Shown here: in pieces, positions 50,353-61,961 of the stretch
Layout of the letters: each line of letters starts with the position of its first letter
How positions within the stretch are numbered: the first letter of the stretch is position 1
Origin: Ulva prolifera
Lineage: Eukaryota > Chlorophyta > Ulvophyceae > Ulvales > Ulvaceae
Assembly: GCA_023078555.1 (NCBI GenBank)
Contig: CM041203.1
Coordinates: 2,633,481 to 2,697,480, forward strand
Length of the DNA: 64,000 nt
Reading direction: 5' to 3'
Translations under genes and position numbers: made by a program
The notes under the pieces: model-generated
What the model was told of the DNA's origin: nothing
Seen by the model: only the letters and a program-made list of their open reading frames with translations
Database searches by the model: none

Positions 50353-52887
50353 ATGAGTGGCACGATCTGTCAAGTGCTCTACACAACATCTCTGGCTCTG
50401 GGGAGCGTGACTAATGTCTCACTGGAGCTATCAACATCTGGAGTCCACACAGACAACGGCCTGGCTATATGTTTCATGGGCGCCAACTACAACTTGAGCG
50501 ATCCCGCTGCGACCTTAAGTTTTTCTTCAGGAGGGGATCAGTTTGATGTTCAATCCGAGACAACCCTTGGTGCTGTTGAAGCAAATGTGATGACATTCTC
50601 GAGCTTGCTTCAACAGGACAACACATTCACATCAGACCAACAATTCGGGTATGCCATTTCCAGACATATGCTTCCCATTTTTGACCATCAATGTACACTC
50701 GTGGTGTGAAACATGTGTGTATGATTCTCTGGCACTCACAGGACCTTCTACAAACACTGGGGCTCTCCGTCCGACTCTGCCTCACTACTCCCCGATGAGC
50801 TATTTGCACACAACTTGTCGGTGCCAGCAGACCTGACCTGTGGCCAGGTGGGTGCCCATTGGCTGGGGTGCCCGTCGCACTGCTTCAACGTCAGCGGCTC
50901 GTTTCCCCGGAATACCAGGCTGCACTTCATGGCAACCGTCCGTAACCCGCAAGCAAGCGAGGCGTCTTCACGTCGCCTCCCGCAAGTCTGGGTCACGCCA
51001 CTGAAGCACAGCTACGAGGATGGCACGCTGCACACGGTTATCGCGGGGCAGAGCAAGACTGGGGCTGTGTGCTCAGGGCCAATTCTGCACAACAAATTCA
51101 GCGTGCCACAGCAGCAGCTGTTTGACGCGTGCTCCATGTCAAATGACCTCGGAGTCTACATCGGCGATCAGAGCTCATCAGAGTCGTGTCTTTTGGCCCT
51201 GCAGGCGCATGTGCAGAGCCTCCAGGCTGCTGCTCCTGCCAATGCATCACAGACAGCGCTGTTGCCGCTCGAGCTGCAGGCACCTCCGCTGCTGGCCCCA
51301 TGGCCTCCAAACAATACCATCACGTCGAGTTGCTCGAACAGCAGCGCTGTGTCTGCTCGCGGGGGTAAACAATGCATTTCGTGCGACGGGGGCACACTGA
51401 GTTCAACAGCGGAAGGTGCGCCGTTGCGCTCGATGCAGTGACATACGCTGCACATGACCACCGATTGCATGTATGTACGTCAGGTAATCAGGTACACAGA
51501 CGTACATACATCCAATCGGTGGTCATGTGCAGCGTGTATCTGATCACCTGACGGTGTGTAACGGGGCATGGGCAACTCCGAGCACCTGCTGTGCCCAGCA
51601 TTGGAGGCAGCAGTGGCTGTGGGGTGCCACCTGGTCCCCTGCAGGGACACGGACACGGCAAGCCTGCCACGAATGCAGTTCATCACGACTGAAGGCTTGC
51701 GTAACTCGTCCGTCTGAGCCCAGTTCGTGCCTGGACGGTGGCTCCCCAGACCACAAACCAAACACTGCTGTCGACCTACATGTCGCTGTGTGGACGGCTG
51801 TGTTGCTATGAGAAAAACAATGGGTGAGAGCAGCAGCAGAACGATTGGCATGCTCACACTGGCCCGCAACACAGCCTTGTTGGGCCTAAGCACCTCTCTG
51901 TGGGCTGCTGCAGGCGCACCCGTGTGCAAGTGCGGTGCGGCGTCTGTGCGCCTCCCGGTAGGGCTGCGTGCATGCAGCGACGCCGTCTACGCGGGCCAGC
52001 GCCCGGTAGCCACCCTGGAGGACCTCCCTCGTGAGCTCTGCTCCTTCTTCAAGCAGGTGCTGCCATCCAGCCTGAGACGCCGTGGATATGTTGGTCCCAT
52101 TTCATCTCAGAACGGATCCCTTGGTCATTGGAACCATCAAAGTGGTCGAGCGCGGCCGCCGATTATTGCTGGCTATGAACTGAATGCGTTGCTGCGCAGA
52201 GGCAGCAGTCCCTTGGACTACAGCATGCCGGCATACTTGCAGTGGCAGGACTGAATCTCAGGATGTCCCGCGCGGCAGAGAACGTGTGCGGCGTGCATGT
52301 GTGAATGAATTTCCACACAGCCATGTCCGCAAGGACTCTGGCAACGCCCGGACTCGCGGCGGCGGTGTTGGAACCCGATGCAACCATGGACACACTCCGG
52401 AATGCGGCCGCAATCATCGGTGTCCAGAGCGTTGGTGCTGCAGGAGTACAACAGCATGCTCCGCGGCGAGCTGGCGACCGAGATCATCGCGCGGGAGTAC
52501 GGCACCGTGTTCCTGCAGCTTGCGTGGCCTCTCCTGGACGTCCACACGTACCTGGACCTCCACGCGGCCTACTACCCCGGCATGCTGCTGGATGCGAGGC
52601 ATCCCGACATTCCGACCAGGGCACAGGGGGTCTGGAAAGTGTGCTCCAGGTGCACCCCAGATGGACAGTTCAAGGAGGGCAGGAGCAAGGAGTGGGCGAC
52701 GACCCACGACTGGAGGTTCCAGGCGGCGCATGTGTTCCGGTTTGTCGGATACATGTTGCATGAGCTCGGCAGCGGGTGCAGGGAGCTGTACGACGCACAG
52801 CAGCCTGAGCAGCTGGCGTACGGCCCATACGATCCAGTCCCATGTGCTGCTCTGCCGGATGCAAGCGGCCATCTGCTACAGGCGTGA
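50353..52887 (+). CDS. Putative secreted or surface glycoprotein, unknown family
   Basis: Exons 50353-50648, 50742-51415, 51914-52056 and 52444-52887 join in phase with stop at 52887, giving at least 518 residues. The N-terminal half is Ser/Thr-rich with repeated N-glycosylation sequons (NVS, NLS, NAS, NNTI, NSS) and scattered Cys, typical of extracellular domains. The C-terminal half is helical and aromatic (FLQLAWPLLDVHTYLDLHAA, VWKVCSRCTPDG, HVFRFVGYMLHELGSG). No TM helix at the C-terminus. The model starts at an ATG without a signal peptide, so a 5' exon is probably missing. The third intron position is the simplest choice; an extra exon at 52310-52429 is possible but was not needed for phase. 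No family recognised. Confidence 0.6.
51440..51539. repeat. Long inverted repeat, 40-bp arms, 19-nt loop
   Basis: Arms 51441-51480 and 51500-51539 are complementary at 38 of 40 positions; the loop is 51481-51499. It starts 25 bases inside the second intron of the putative glycoprotein gene, so the transcript would fold into a long hairpin. Confidence 0.92.
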
Positions 52888-53740
52888 CCGCCGGGCGGGC
52901 CATGTGGCTGTTCAGTGCTGGTCGTGCTGCTGCGGACTTGGCGCGGCATGTCGCGTTCGTGCTGGTCGTGGGTGTTGATGGCGTTGGTCGTGATGCCGCG
53001 GGGGTCGCTCCGTCTTGTCGTCCGGAACTGGCTTACGTTGTTGCCTTCTGTAGCACCAGCCGGAGTATGCGGCAGCATGTCGCTTGGACACTTGCCTGGC
53101 CCCGGATTTTGGACTCGTCAATGTTCCGAAGCATATGGCTCTGTGACCATGCGTACACACGTATGTGTTGGTGGTGGTGCGTAGCTTAGGCGAGGGTCTT
53201 GCATGCAAGGTGCACACCGTGACATCCTGGGACCTGGTAGAGTATATTTACAGTGAATAGGTCAGGCCATACTCATGGCCATTCAACATAAAAAATTCGG
53301 GTTCGGCGGCCCTGATTGCATGAACAATAGACTGGCTTGCAACGACAAAGGCGTGCCTGTCACGTCCTGAGAGTTATGGGTAAATTCTGATTTCCTGTGA
53401 CCCCGAAGCTATATACAGCCACCCGTCAACCCAACCCCTGCCGTCGCCTCATATCTGACACAGCAGATTCAGCGTTGACAGCAATACACAACGTTTGATG
53501 CCCCGGCGCATTGTGGCAACGCGCCTCCATTTCAAAGGCACCCGGACTCGCGGCGAAACGTGGCACCCCCTCGCGCTGCTATGTGTGCTACAAACGCGCA
53601 AGACACTGCGCACAGCAGCGAAAGGAGTTGCCCTGCACCGACCAAAGACCCCAGGGAGTCAGCTACGCTGACACTCTCCTGCTACTTATTGTTCCTCCAC
53701 ATTATCATCACTACTCCCGAGTCACACGAAGCCCCGCACT
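52888..53740. other. Convergent spacer, no supported gene
   Basis: Lies between the stop codons of the glycoprotein gene (plus) and the glycosyltransferase (minus); should hold both 3' UTRs. Small frames only. Confidence 0.45.
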
Positions 53741-56361
53741 TCACAGGCTTGAGGCTCCAACGCTGGACGAACCATCGTACAGGCCAGCCGCCGGAGGCGC
53801 CGCCTCTGGCACGCGCTGCATCTGTATCGGCTCATCCACGGCAACGCCAAGCATCTCATCGCTGGCGCCTTCGCCGCTTGCGACGGCGTACGCCTCCGCA
53901 GGGTCCGGACGCGGCCGCGGCGCGCGGCCAGCGAATGGCCCGCACTCCAGCGCCGCCTCTGGCCGCGCCGGGTCGGCGCCGCCGTCCTTGAGCCCTGCGT
54001 ACGCTGCAGCCCCCTTGCCGGCGGTGGCCATGAGGTGCAGGTTGTCGCGCGAGCCGCCGCTCTCGCGCACCGTCGGCACCCACGCGTTCATGCCCAGCAT
54101 CGCCTGGCAGTGCCCCATCACCTGCACACATCCCCGCAATTGCCAAGCACAGTCCATCTCCCCTCCCGGCTCGATGCCGATCCTCGCGCGCAATGAGATG
54201 CGACTCACACATGTAAAAATTTTGGCACATGTAGCCACGCAAATCCCATGGGATCCAGTGGCACATACACGTACGGGTCGTAGCATGGCGTATGGCACAG
54301 CACAGCGCAGCACACAGCGTCACAGCACACACCTGGATATAGTTGAGGTAGATGAGCCAGCCGAGCTGCGCGACCATGTAGAGGAGGAAGGTGGCCCCAC
54401 TGTTGCGGACCTCCCCGCGGGCGAGAACCCACGCGGCGAGGCAGCGCAGCAGCCCGACCGTGAAGATTGCGCTTCCCGCCGTGATGAACAGCAGCTCGAG
54501 CGTGAGGTCCTGGTCGCGGTTGACGTAGATGAGCAGCAGCAGCAGTGGATGCAGCGTGAGGTAGACAAAGATCTCGCGCCACCTGCACCACTTCCCGCCT
54601 CGTCAGCGCGCACACACCTCAAACAAACAAACGCGAGCCCACACCCGCACGCAGAGTTGCCACTCCGCTCCAGAGGTGCGGCCATGCGCGCGTGGTCCGC
54701 ACCCGAGCAGCGTGAAGAAGCCGATCTTTTGGCGGAAGCTCGTGTATGGCGAGAACATCAGCGGCACGAGGTGCTTCAGAGACACCTCCGTCCAGCCCTG
54801 CGCCCAGCGCAGCCGCTGCTTGCGCAGCGTCTTCTCCGTCGCCGGCGCCTCCTCGCTGGAGTTGAGGTACGAGGAGTACCCGATCTTGGCGCCGAGGCGC
54901 GTCGCGCGCAGCGACGAATCGATGTCCTCCGTGAGCATCGTGTGGTCCATGCCGATGCGCTCCAGGAGGTCGCGCCGCCAGCAGCCGTTGCTGCCGCCAA
55001 AGACGCCAATGCCGAAGAGGCTTGTGCGGCCGCGGTGGCCGACATTGTACCTGCAGGGGGCACACGTCCTCGATACGGGTGTCAAGCTGCGAGTTTGCGC
55101 TGAGTGCAATACGGACGGGGTGCATCGCGCGTGCATGGCGTGTCCAGTGGCACGATTCCAAGAGGGCGTGCGGGAGAGAGGTGCTTGAGGAGGAGTGCGT
55201 ACATGTCTTCGAACTCGGCGGCGACGATGTACGAGAGGAAGCTGTCGCGGCGGATGCTGCATGCGCCCTGCAGCACAACACACATTGAGCACACGCTCAG
55301 CTGCTTCAGGGTGACCCATCGCATGGTGGGGTGTGCCATGCTGGACACTCCCACCAACCGTACCACCGCCGACAGGCTCCCCCACATGTCCAGACGACTC
55401 TGTACCCCATCTCAATGAATGCGCAAGCCAGCGGCATGCAATACAGAATAGGGCTCGAGAGGCTCCATGCGCAGGCAGACACAGGCCACTGCGGCCACAG
55501 GGGTACGGCGTGGGGGGGCGTGCCTGGCAGACGTCGAGGTCGTAGCGCTCCATGAGTGCGACCGCGCGCGCCGTGTGGTCCCGCACCGGGTGGTGGTCTG
55601 CGTCCATCACCAGGCAGTACTCGGTGTCGCCCGGCACGACCGTCAGGCCCTTGTTCACATTCTGCGCCTTTGAGCGCGATCTGCATGCGTGCCACACCGT
55701 TCGCAAACGGACCTATCAACACATCGGCGCATACGCACGCCCGTTGCCAAGCGTCACAAGACACCCTGCTGTAGCGTGGCAGCTCACAGCATTTCTGAGA
55801 AAAAAAATTACAGCCCGACATGCATGAGCCAACACGGGGCCAGGACGCAGTGCCGATGCGGTGCAGCGAAAGATTTCGAGTTGAGCCGCACCCGGGGTTG
55901 TTGACGACGTAGAAGTTCATGCGGCCGATGTGGTACCCGTTCCACGCGTTCATCAGCTTCGCCTCCTCGTCCGGCAGCGGCCCGCGCGTGTTGTACACAA
56001 TCATCACGTTGATGACGCCCGCGTACTCCAGTTGCAGGTACTGCTCCATCGTCTCGTCGAGGATGCCGGCCTCGTTGTTCAGGTACGCCGGGATGATGTA
56101 GCACACCTCTGGCCACTTGCGCGTCTGATCGATGTCGAGCTCCATGTGGACGTGGCCGGACATGAAGGCGGTGCTGAACAGCGCGACGAGCGTCTCGAGC
56201 GCGACCCAGCACGCGACAAACGTGTACGAGCCGGACACGAAGTAGTACGCGAAGCGGAGGGATGAGACGGGGATGGCGCTGTACAGCAGCGCAGGCAGCA
56301 CGACCATCGTCAGCGCCGCATACAGCGTCGGGAGCCACGGCTTGATGCTGGACCACGCCAT
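53741..56361 (-). CDS. Family-2 processive membrane glycosyltransferase
   Basis: Six exons (plus coordinates) 56361-55892, 55680-55524, 55267-55203, 55050-54703, 54582-54333, 54121-53741 join in phase, 556 residues. Two N-terminal TM helices (about 11-66) precede a GT2 domain: VCYIIPAYLN, SKAQNVNKGL, VMDADHHP (DxD, about 180), GRTSLFGIGVFGGSNGCW, LTEDIDSS (about 270) and KQRLRWAQGW (QxxRW, about 307). At least three TM helices follow, then a roughly 125-residue polar, acidic tail. D/DxD/TED/QxxRW marks processive synthases that extrude polysaccharide (cellulose, mannan, chitin or hyaluronan synthases); the sugar cannot be told here. The second intron begins with GC (CAG|GCACGC). A hairpin cluster lies 263-447 bases upstream of the ATG. 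Confidence 0.9.
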
Positions 56362-56518
56362 TGTTGTAGGTCACGGCGGGAGGGGCGGCGGCGGCCTGCA
56401 CACACACGGTGGGGGTCATGAGGCCGCGCACAGCTGCGGCACGTCGGAGGTGTCGGCGGGGCGGGATGCCGTGGACGGGTGGGAGATGTGCATGTTGAGA
56501 GGGATGGAGCAGAGGCCG

Positions 56519-56534
56519 GGGGGGGGGGGGGGGG
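56519..56534. repeat. Poly-G run upstream of glycosyltransferase
   Basis: G run of about 15-16 on the plus strand, poly-C in the sense of the minus-strand gene, about 160 bases upstream of its ATG. Confidence 0.7.
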
Positions 56535-56623
56535 ATTGCAGTGGCAGGCTGTGGGCTGGAGGCCATGCTGTGCCGTGTGGCATGGCTCATGTGGCCACAT
56601 GTGGTTGTGCACAGGTGCACCAT

Positions 56624-56703
56624 GCAGCAGGAAGGTACCCATGGACACCCCACGCCGTGTCCGCCGTGTCCACGTGGGGTGTCCATGGGTACCTTCCTGC
56701 TGC
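56624..56703. repeat. Perfect inverted repeat, 31-bp arms, 18-nt loop
   Basis: Arm 56624-56654 is the exact reverse complement of 56673-56703 (both contain GGTACCCATGGACACCCC or its complement). It is 263 bases upstream of the glycosyltransferase start codon, in its presumed promoter or 5' UTR. Confidence 0.95.
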
Positions 56704-56738
56704 CCTCATGTTTTGGCAGGCCATAGACATCACAGGGT

Positions 56739-56808
56739 CCTTCCTGCTGTGCCCAGCTGAGAACAGGAGGAAGGCTTCCTGCTGTGCTCAGCTGAGCACA
56801 GCAGGAAG
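56739..56808. repeat. Two further palindromes, one perfect (34 bp, no loop)
   Basis: 56775-56808 is a perfect 34-bp palindrome centred on CAGCTG; 56739-56774 is an imperfect version of the same structure. Both share CTTCCTGCTG with the arms of the 56624-56703 hairpin, so the cluster arose from related sequences. Confidence 0.9.
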
Positions 56809-57191
56809 GCACCTGAGCTAGGGAGCTACATGCAGAACTGCTCACGGGCAGCTTCCCCAGGCATGCTGTGCCTCTGATAACATTGTCCATCTGTAAAGTA
56901 AACCTGGATAAAGTAGATTTGTGCTCGGTGTGATGCCGAATGTGGTCTGGCCGGCTGGATGTGGTCTCGTTGTGCTGCTCGTGGTGATGGCTGTGGTGAT
57001 GCCCCATGTAAAAAAAAAATTAAAAAAAAAATGTGGACTGCCGGTGCCGTGTTCCTGGGCAGTTCCTGTGGTGCTACGTAAGCAATTGCCCTCTGACTGC
57101 ATCCTTGTGACACGGATGAGGATCATGTTGTGGCCAAGGTGTGACCTGCTGGGGCCAGCACTGTGCTATGGGCTGCAGCTGCATGAGGTTG

Positions 57192-57262
57192 TGGCTCTGT
57201 GTTGCAAAGGAAAAATCCGGAGGGGCCGGTAGCACCGCCAGGACCAAAAGGGACAGCACAAG
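57192..57262 (+). repeat. Dispersed repeat family R1, copy 3
   Basis: Contains CGGTAGCACCGCCAGG preceded by TCCGGAGGGG, as in 4181-4260. A short direct repeat (GCATGAGGTTRTGGCTCTGT) occurs on both sides, at 57181 and about 57267, like a flanking duplication. Confidence 0.6.
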
Positions 57263-57644
57263 AAACGCATGAGGTTATGGCTCTGTGCTGCAATGCCATC
57301 ACTTCCCAGCATGACATGCACAGGCTGTGCACCTGCTTCAGTGCATGCACGATATGCATGCAAGATAGGTGCATGCAACAGAGGGAAGGCTCCCACACTC
57401 CTTGTGTCCATGCATAAGCCATGACAATGCCAATTCTGCACTGCATCTCGAGAGCTGCGCAGCAGCCAGCCACAGCAGCCACATGACATCAATCAGATGT
57501 CACATGTGTGGCAGATCTGGTTATCCATGAAATGGTGGCTGACACATGATGGTTTTACAGAGGTGTACATGGCCCCACTGCCACCCTCCCATGCAATCCG
57601 AACTAACTTCTGACCTAGTATGCAGTGAAGGTGCATGGTAGTTG

Positions 57645-57700
57645 TTACAAAAGAGTGAACAGGAGAAAACAAACACTGAAACCGAATCTCATCCGCATCA
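57645..57700 (+). repeat. Dispersed repeat R3, copy 1
   Basis: TTACAAAAGAGTGAAC followed by an A-rich segment and CCGAATCTCATCCG. It matches 59288-59343 over about 56 bases with few changes; a third, decayed copy is at 59672-59704. Confidence 0.65.
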
Positions 57701-59287
57701 ACATCAACATACACTCACACAACCGCACTCACAACTCAGTCCGGCAGGATCACGTCCTAAGGCGCATGGTAGTAGGTCTGGGCATGGGGGAGGGCTCCCC
57801 CTCCTGCCACACTGTTGACTGCAGCTGTGCTGTCTGTCATGTACCTCACACACGCTGTGTGGAACCAACATGGCCAGGTCATTATGAAATACATTATGAA
57901 AGAGACCTGACATAGTCGTGGGTTGCAGCGTCATGTTCTGGCCTATGCACTCCGGTACCTTCAGTGCAGGTGCCTGTGTAGCGTCTTCGCGAAGAGCTGG
58001 GCAGCGTGGTGCATCTTCCTCGACTGCCCGCGGCCGTCAACAAAACGCTCATTTGCTCTGTGCAATCGACTGATGCATTGCCGAGAACGGGCAGCTGTGA
58101 CAAATGACAGCTTGTGGGCAGGTCGCAGATGCAAATGGAGAGCACGGCAGAGTGTAGACAAACGTTAACGTCTGTCCCATTGACCAGCGTTCGGATGCAC
58201 GCCCCGCACATTCTGACACATCACTGACTGAGCTCAGCTAAGTATAAGATGTGTGACCCCGAGCATCAGGGGCGGAGCGTCGAAAGTTTCAGAGGGGGAT
58301 CCCTTTGGAGCCCATATTCCGGATCCAAGCGCCCAGCGCATAGTCTAAGTATCAAGATGATGCCTTTACAGGAGTATAAATTCGGATCGATGCAAACGAA
58401 ACATAATTATCTTGCACACCATGACGTTTACACACAGCAGTCAAACGCGACCGGCAAGGCCAACACGCCAGCCTGTCGACGGGGGAAAGCTTGAGCGAGC
58501 ATGCCCGCGCGTGCGGGCGTGACTCAGCTATATGTTCCAACTGCATGCAGCTGCGTGCCTGTCGGTTTATGACGCATGTCGCGCGTAATGTGCCCCTGGC
58601 TGGCTGTGTCCACGGCCGCAGCAAACTTTAGCAGTGGGTGATGCACTGGCCGCTATTCTGCCGGTGTTCTGCGGCAGCCCGAGCTCTGGCAGCCTCCGGC
58701 GCGAATGCAAACAGAGCAACTCTCTCGAATGTATTTCCGGGTATGGCTCTCGCTGTGACTTTTGCTTTCGCGCTAGCCCTGAGACATACGTATGCGCTGT
58801 ACGAGCTATCGATGTTCGAGAGTCAGAACAATGATATATCTCGCGGGATCGAGTGCCGCGGCGTCGTGAGCAGCCAGGGCTTGCCTGCATTAATGTACAC
58901 GAGCACAAGCAAGCAGCTGGGACTTTTATATGCATGAACGGTAAAGGCCGGGAACCGTGACTGGTCAAAGCGGCTACCTGGTAGCTGCCAGGCATTTGTG
59001 AAGAAAAGCCAGCTTGCGAAACATGAAAGCCTCTGGAACATGTTCATCCAACGGGTCTCTCTGGACATGGACAAAAAGAAGCCGATAGACTGCACAACTC
59101 ATGTGCAGACTGGCTGATCTCATCATTGCCATCAGTACTCCATGTGGAAGCTAGCAGGCACGCTGCATGCAGCGCGGGGTGCCATGGCCATGGCAACCAC
59201 TGAATTCACTCGGACAAGACATGCTCACGCGAGCTCAATGTGCCGTTGTGGCTTTGACCGTGAGCGAGACAATTGAATAAAGAGCTC

Positions 59288-59343
59288 TTACAAAAGAGTG
59301 AACGGGAGAAGACGAACACCAAAACCGAATCTCATCCGAATGA
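59288..59343 (+). repeat. Dispersed repeat R3, copy 2
   Basis: Same order of motifs as 57645-57700, then an immediate small palindrome CTCATCCGAATGAG at its end. It could be the terminus of an unrecognised mobile element. Confidence 0.65.
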
Positions 59344-61899
59344 GATTCAGCGAGCCAATCGGTCATGGCGAGAAAAAAAAAGGATGGCCAGGAAAGACAC
59401 GTCAAACAGAAAATGTGTTATTCCTGGAGATACAGAATGCTGGAGATACCCCAAAAAACGTTTGAACTGGCCTGAGTTTCCGTTGACTGGCAGGCACCGC
59501 TGAACACTGGTCATGGCCATGATAGTATTACAAAAGATGGCCATGATCATGCTAGCGCTGGCCGTGGGCTATGTGCACGCTGGCTGGCTCAGTGCGAGCT
59601 TCCAGCGGAGCGAGTAAGGACTTGACTGCAATGCCACGAGACACACTACGTTATGTGGACTCACACCGATGTTACAGAAGAGTGACCGTGCGCGAACAAA
59701 CACAACACAGGAAACTTTGTTGCTTAGTTGAACTCTCACGTCACGCAGGCGCTGCCACACCCGTCCTCACAGCATGTGAACTTTCCAGTGGATCAAATAT
59801 GATGCAGTCTGAGATGCTCGTAAAATGCTCTCGTGCCGTGTTTGCTGAGACGCTTTCACTTTAATGTATGGACTGCCGTAAGACAGCATGACACGCACGC
59901 CCGGGCCGACAGAAGCGCGGGGGTCCCGGCGATCGCGCGCTCACGGTTACGCCAGCAACAGCTGCTGCCCTGCCTGCCTGCCTTGGATGCCAGCACAGGC
60001 AGCAGCTACTTGAATTGTCGAGCTCAGGCTCTAGCAGACTGTACGTCGGTTCAGTGGCAGTGCGCAAGCAGCGTCAGCGTAACTTATGCATGCGCGTGGA
60101 ATTTGGGACGCGCGACAAATGACGCACGACAACCATACGCGAACGCGGACCAGTCGACAGAGGAGCGATGAGCCTACCTAGCTGGCCCTTGTTGAACCTC
60201 TGCTTGCCTTCCGTGTAGCTTGGCCTCTTTCCCGGCGTCTGTGCGCTGCTGCGTGCTGAATCCAAAAGGTATCTATTCGATCGGGCGGGGCACGTGTGTT
60301 CGTCTGTAACGATGGCAATTACACCTGCTGGCCGTGCAAATGATATCTGTCTATGAGTGACGTACGCACGGGCATAAGACGGGCAGGCAGGACGTGCTGT
60401 GTGCTCCTGTCTGGAGCCTGAGAAGTTATAGCTGGCGGCCAAAACTCGGGAGCACGCGGCCTGCATGCAGACAAGTTTTGTTGCACCACAGATCGAGGAT
60501 GTCACCGCATGCATGCCTGCCAGCATGCGCAGCGCCCACTGCTCGGCGGCGCGCAAGAGTCGATGGCATCGAAGGGATCCATTCGCCGCATCTGCATTAT
60601 CAGATCGCCGCCGCAACAGTGCCCGACTTCCAGACGCTGATCATGACGACACTATAGCAGAGTTCGCTCCACCGGACTCGTTCGATGCAGACTGGCCGGC
60701 AGCGAAGCCCTGCTGCATGGGCATGTTATTAATTCATGTCAACAAACGCATGAGTTTGGCCTTGTTTCAGAAGGTGGGTAGGCCTTGTCGGGCGGGTGAT
60801 TGGCATGGTGCACATGACGGCCACAAGTTTGTGAAAGGCCTCGTGAGGTTGAATCTGCGTCGTCTCCGTGTGTGGCTCCGACCGCTACTACCTAGTACAG
60901 TGCAGCACCATATCTAAGATATAGTGCACGAGCTAGCCTTAGCAAAAGCAGCCCAGAAGTTTAGGTTGAATCCAGATTAAGCCAACTGCTACAGACACAT
61001 GCGTGCACGCGAAGCTAATTAAGGTGCAACATATGCATCGCCACACGCCGGGTAACTCGGGCCCTAGTTACCCGTGCAGCACACACCCCAGTACGCAGCC
61101 ATGGGACCTCACGCCTTGACAGCACAGTCTTTGCTCACGCTCATGATCAGTGCCAAGCCGGGCCTGACTTCCGATACGTATGTACATCTCAGCGCCACGG
61201 CCGCCGCAGCCCACCGCGCGAACCCGCCCTATCGCGGCTTCACGCTACTGCGTGTCTGCTGGCAGCCTTCGCGAGTTCATGACCTCCGGTGTCTACTCCC
61301 AGGCCGGCTCCGTCTCCATGCGTCCTATCTCCCAGTATACCACGTGCAGCGCGAGCTGCTGGGACGCGTACGACCGCCATAACGTTAACTCTGCACGTCG
61401 GTGGGCGGACACCGTGGAATGCGCATGCGCATGCCGTCCATTTCCTTCGGTACATAAGTGGCACCATAAGCGCTTAAGCTCATTACATCATATACAGCCG
61501 TGACTCTGCTTAGACGACTATGTGTGTACACCTCGAGCGCTCGTCTTCACAACTTCACAGAGACAGAGAGTTGTAGCCACATGCCGGCGGCGGCGAGCGG
61601 CAAAACGTCATGATGGCGCGTCAGATACGAATACACTCCACCAGCACGTGGCTGCATCGTTATCATGATAGCCACCGTGGTGACCCTGCGTTGTGGCTGT
61701 AGCCAGTCGCTGCATGCTGTGGCAGATGTAAAGCAGATTAGAGGCTGCTGTCAGAGACTCTGCTGGACCTGATTGAAAACATTGACATGTCCCATGCTCG
61801 CCTATGACCTAACGACACGCGCATATGCAAGTACGTGGGTGTCTGCGCATGCACCGGTCAATGGCCGCGCGCGTGGCGCCACGGCCGGCCTAGGTCTAG

Positions 61900-61961
61900 C
61901 CAGAATCACCATGGCCTCTGGCTTAGTCTTAGCCAGAGGATCGAATCTTTATTGATTCTGG
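61900..61961. repeat. Nested double hairpin
   Basis: Outer arms CCAGAATCA (61900-61908) and TGATTCTGG (61953-61961) enclose an inner hairpin with 9-bp arms CCTCTGGCT (61915-61923) and AGCCAGAGG (61931-61939). It may be a structured RNA or a chance cruciform. Confidence 0.6.

Noticed and set aside
57010-57031. A runs as the tail of a retroposed copy
   Set aside because: Two A runs interrupted by TT, but no coding remnant or target-site duplication was found beside them.
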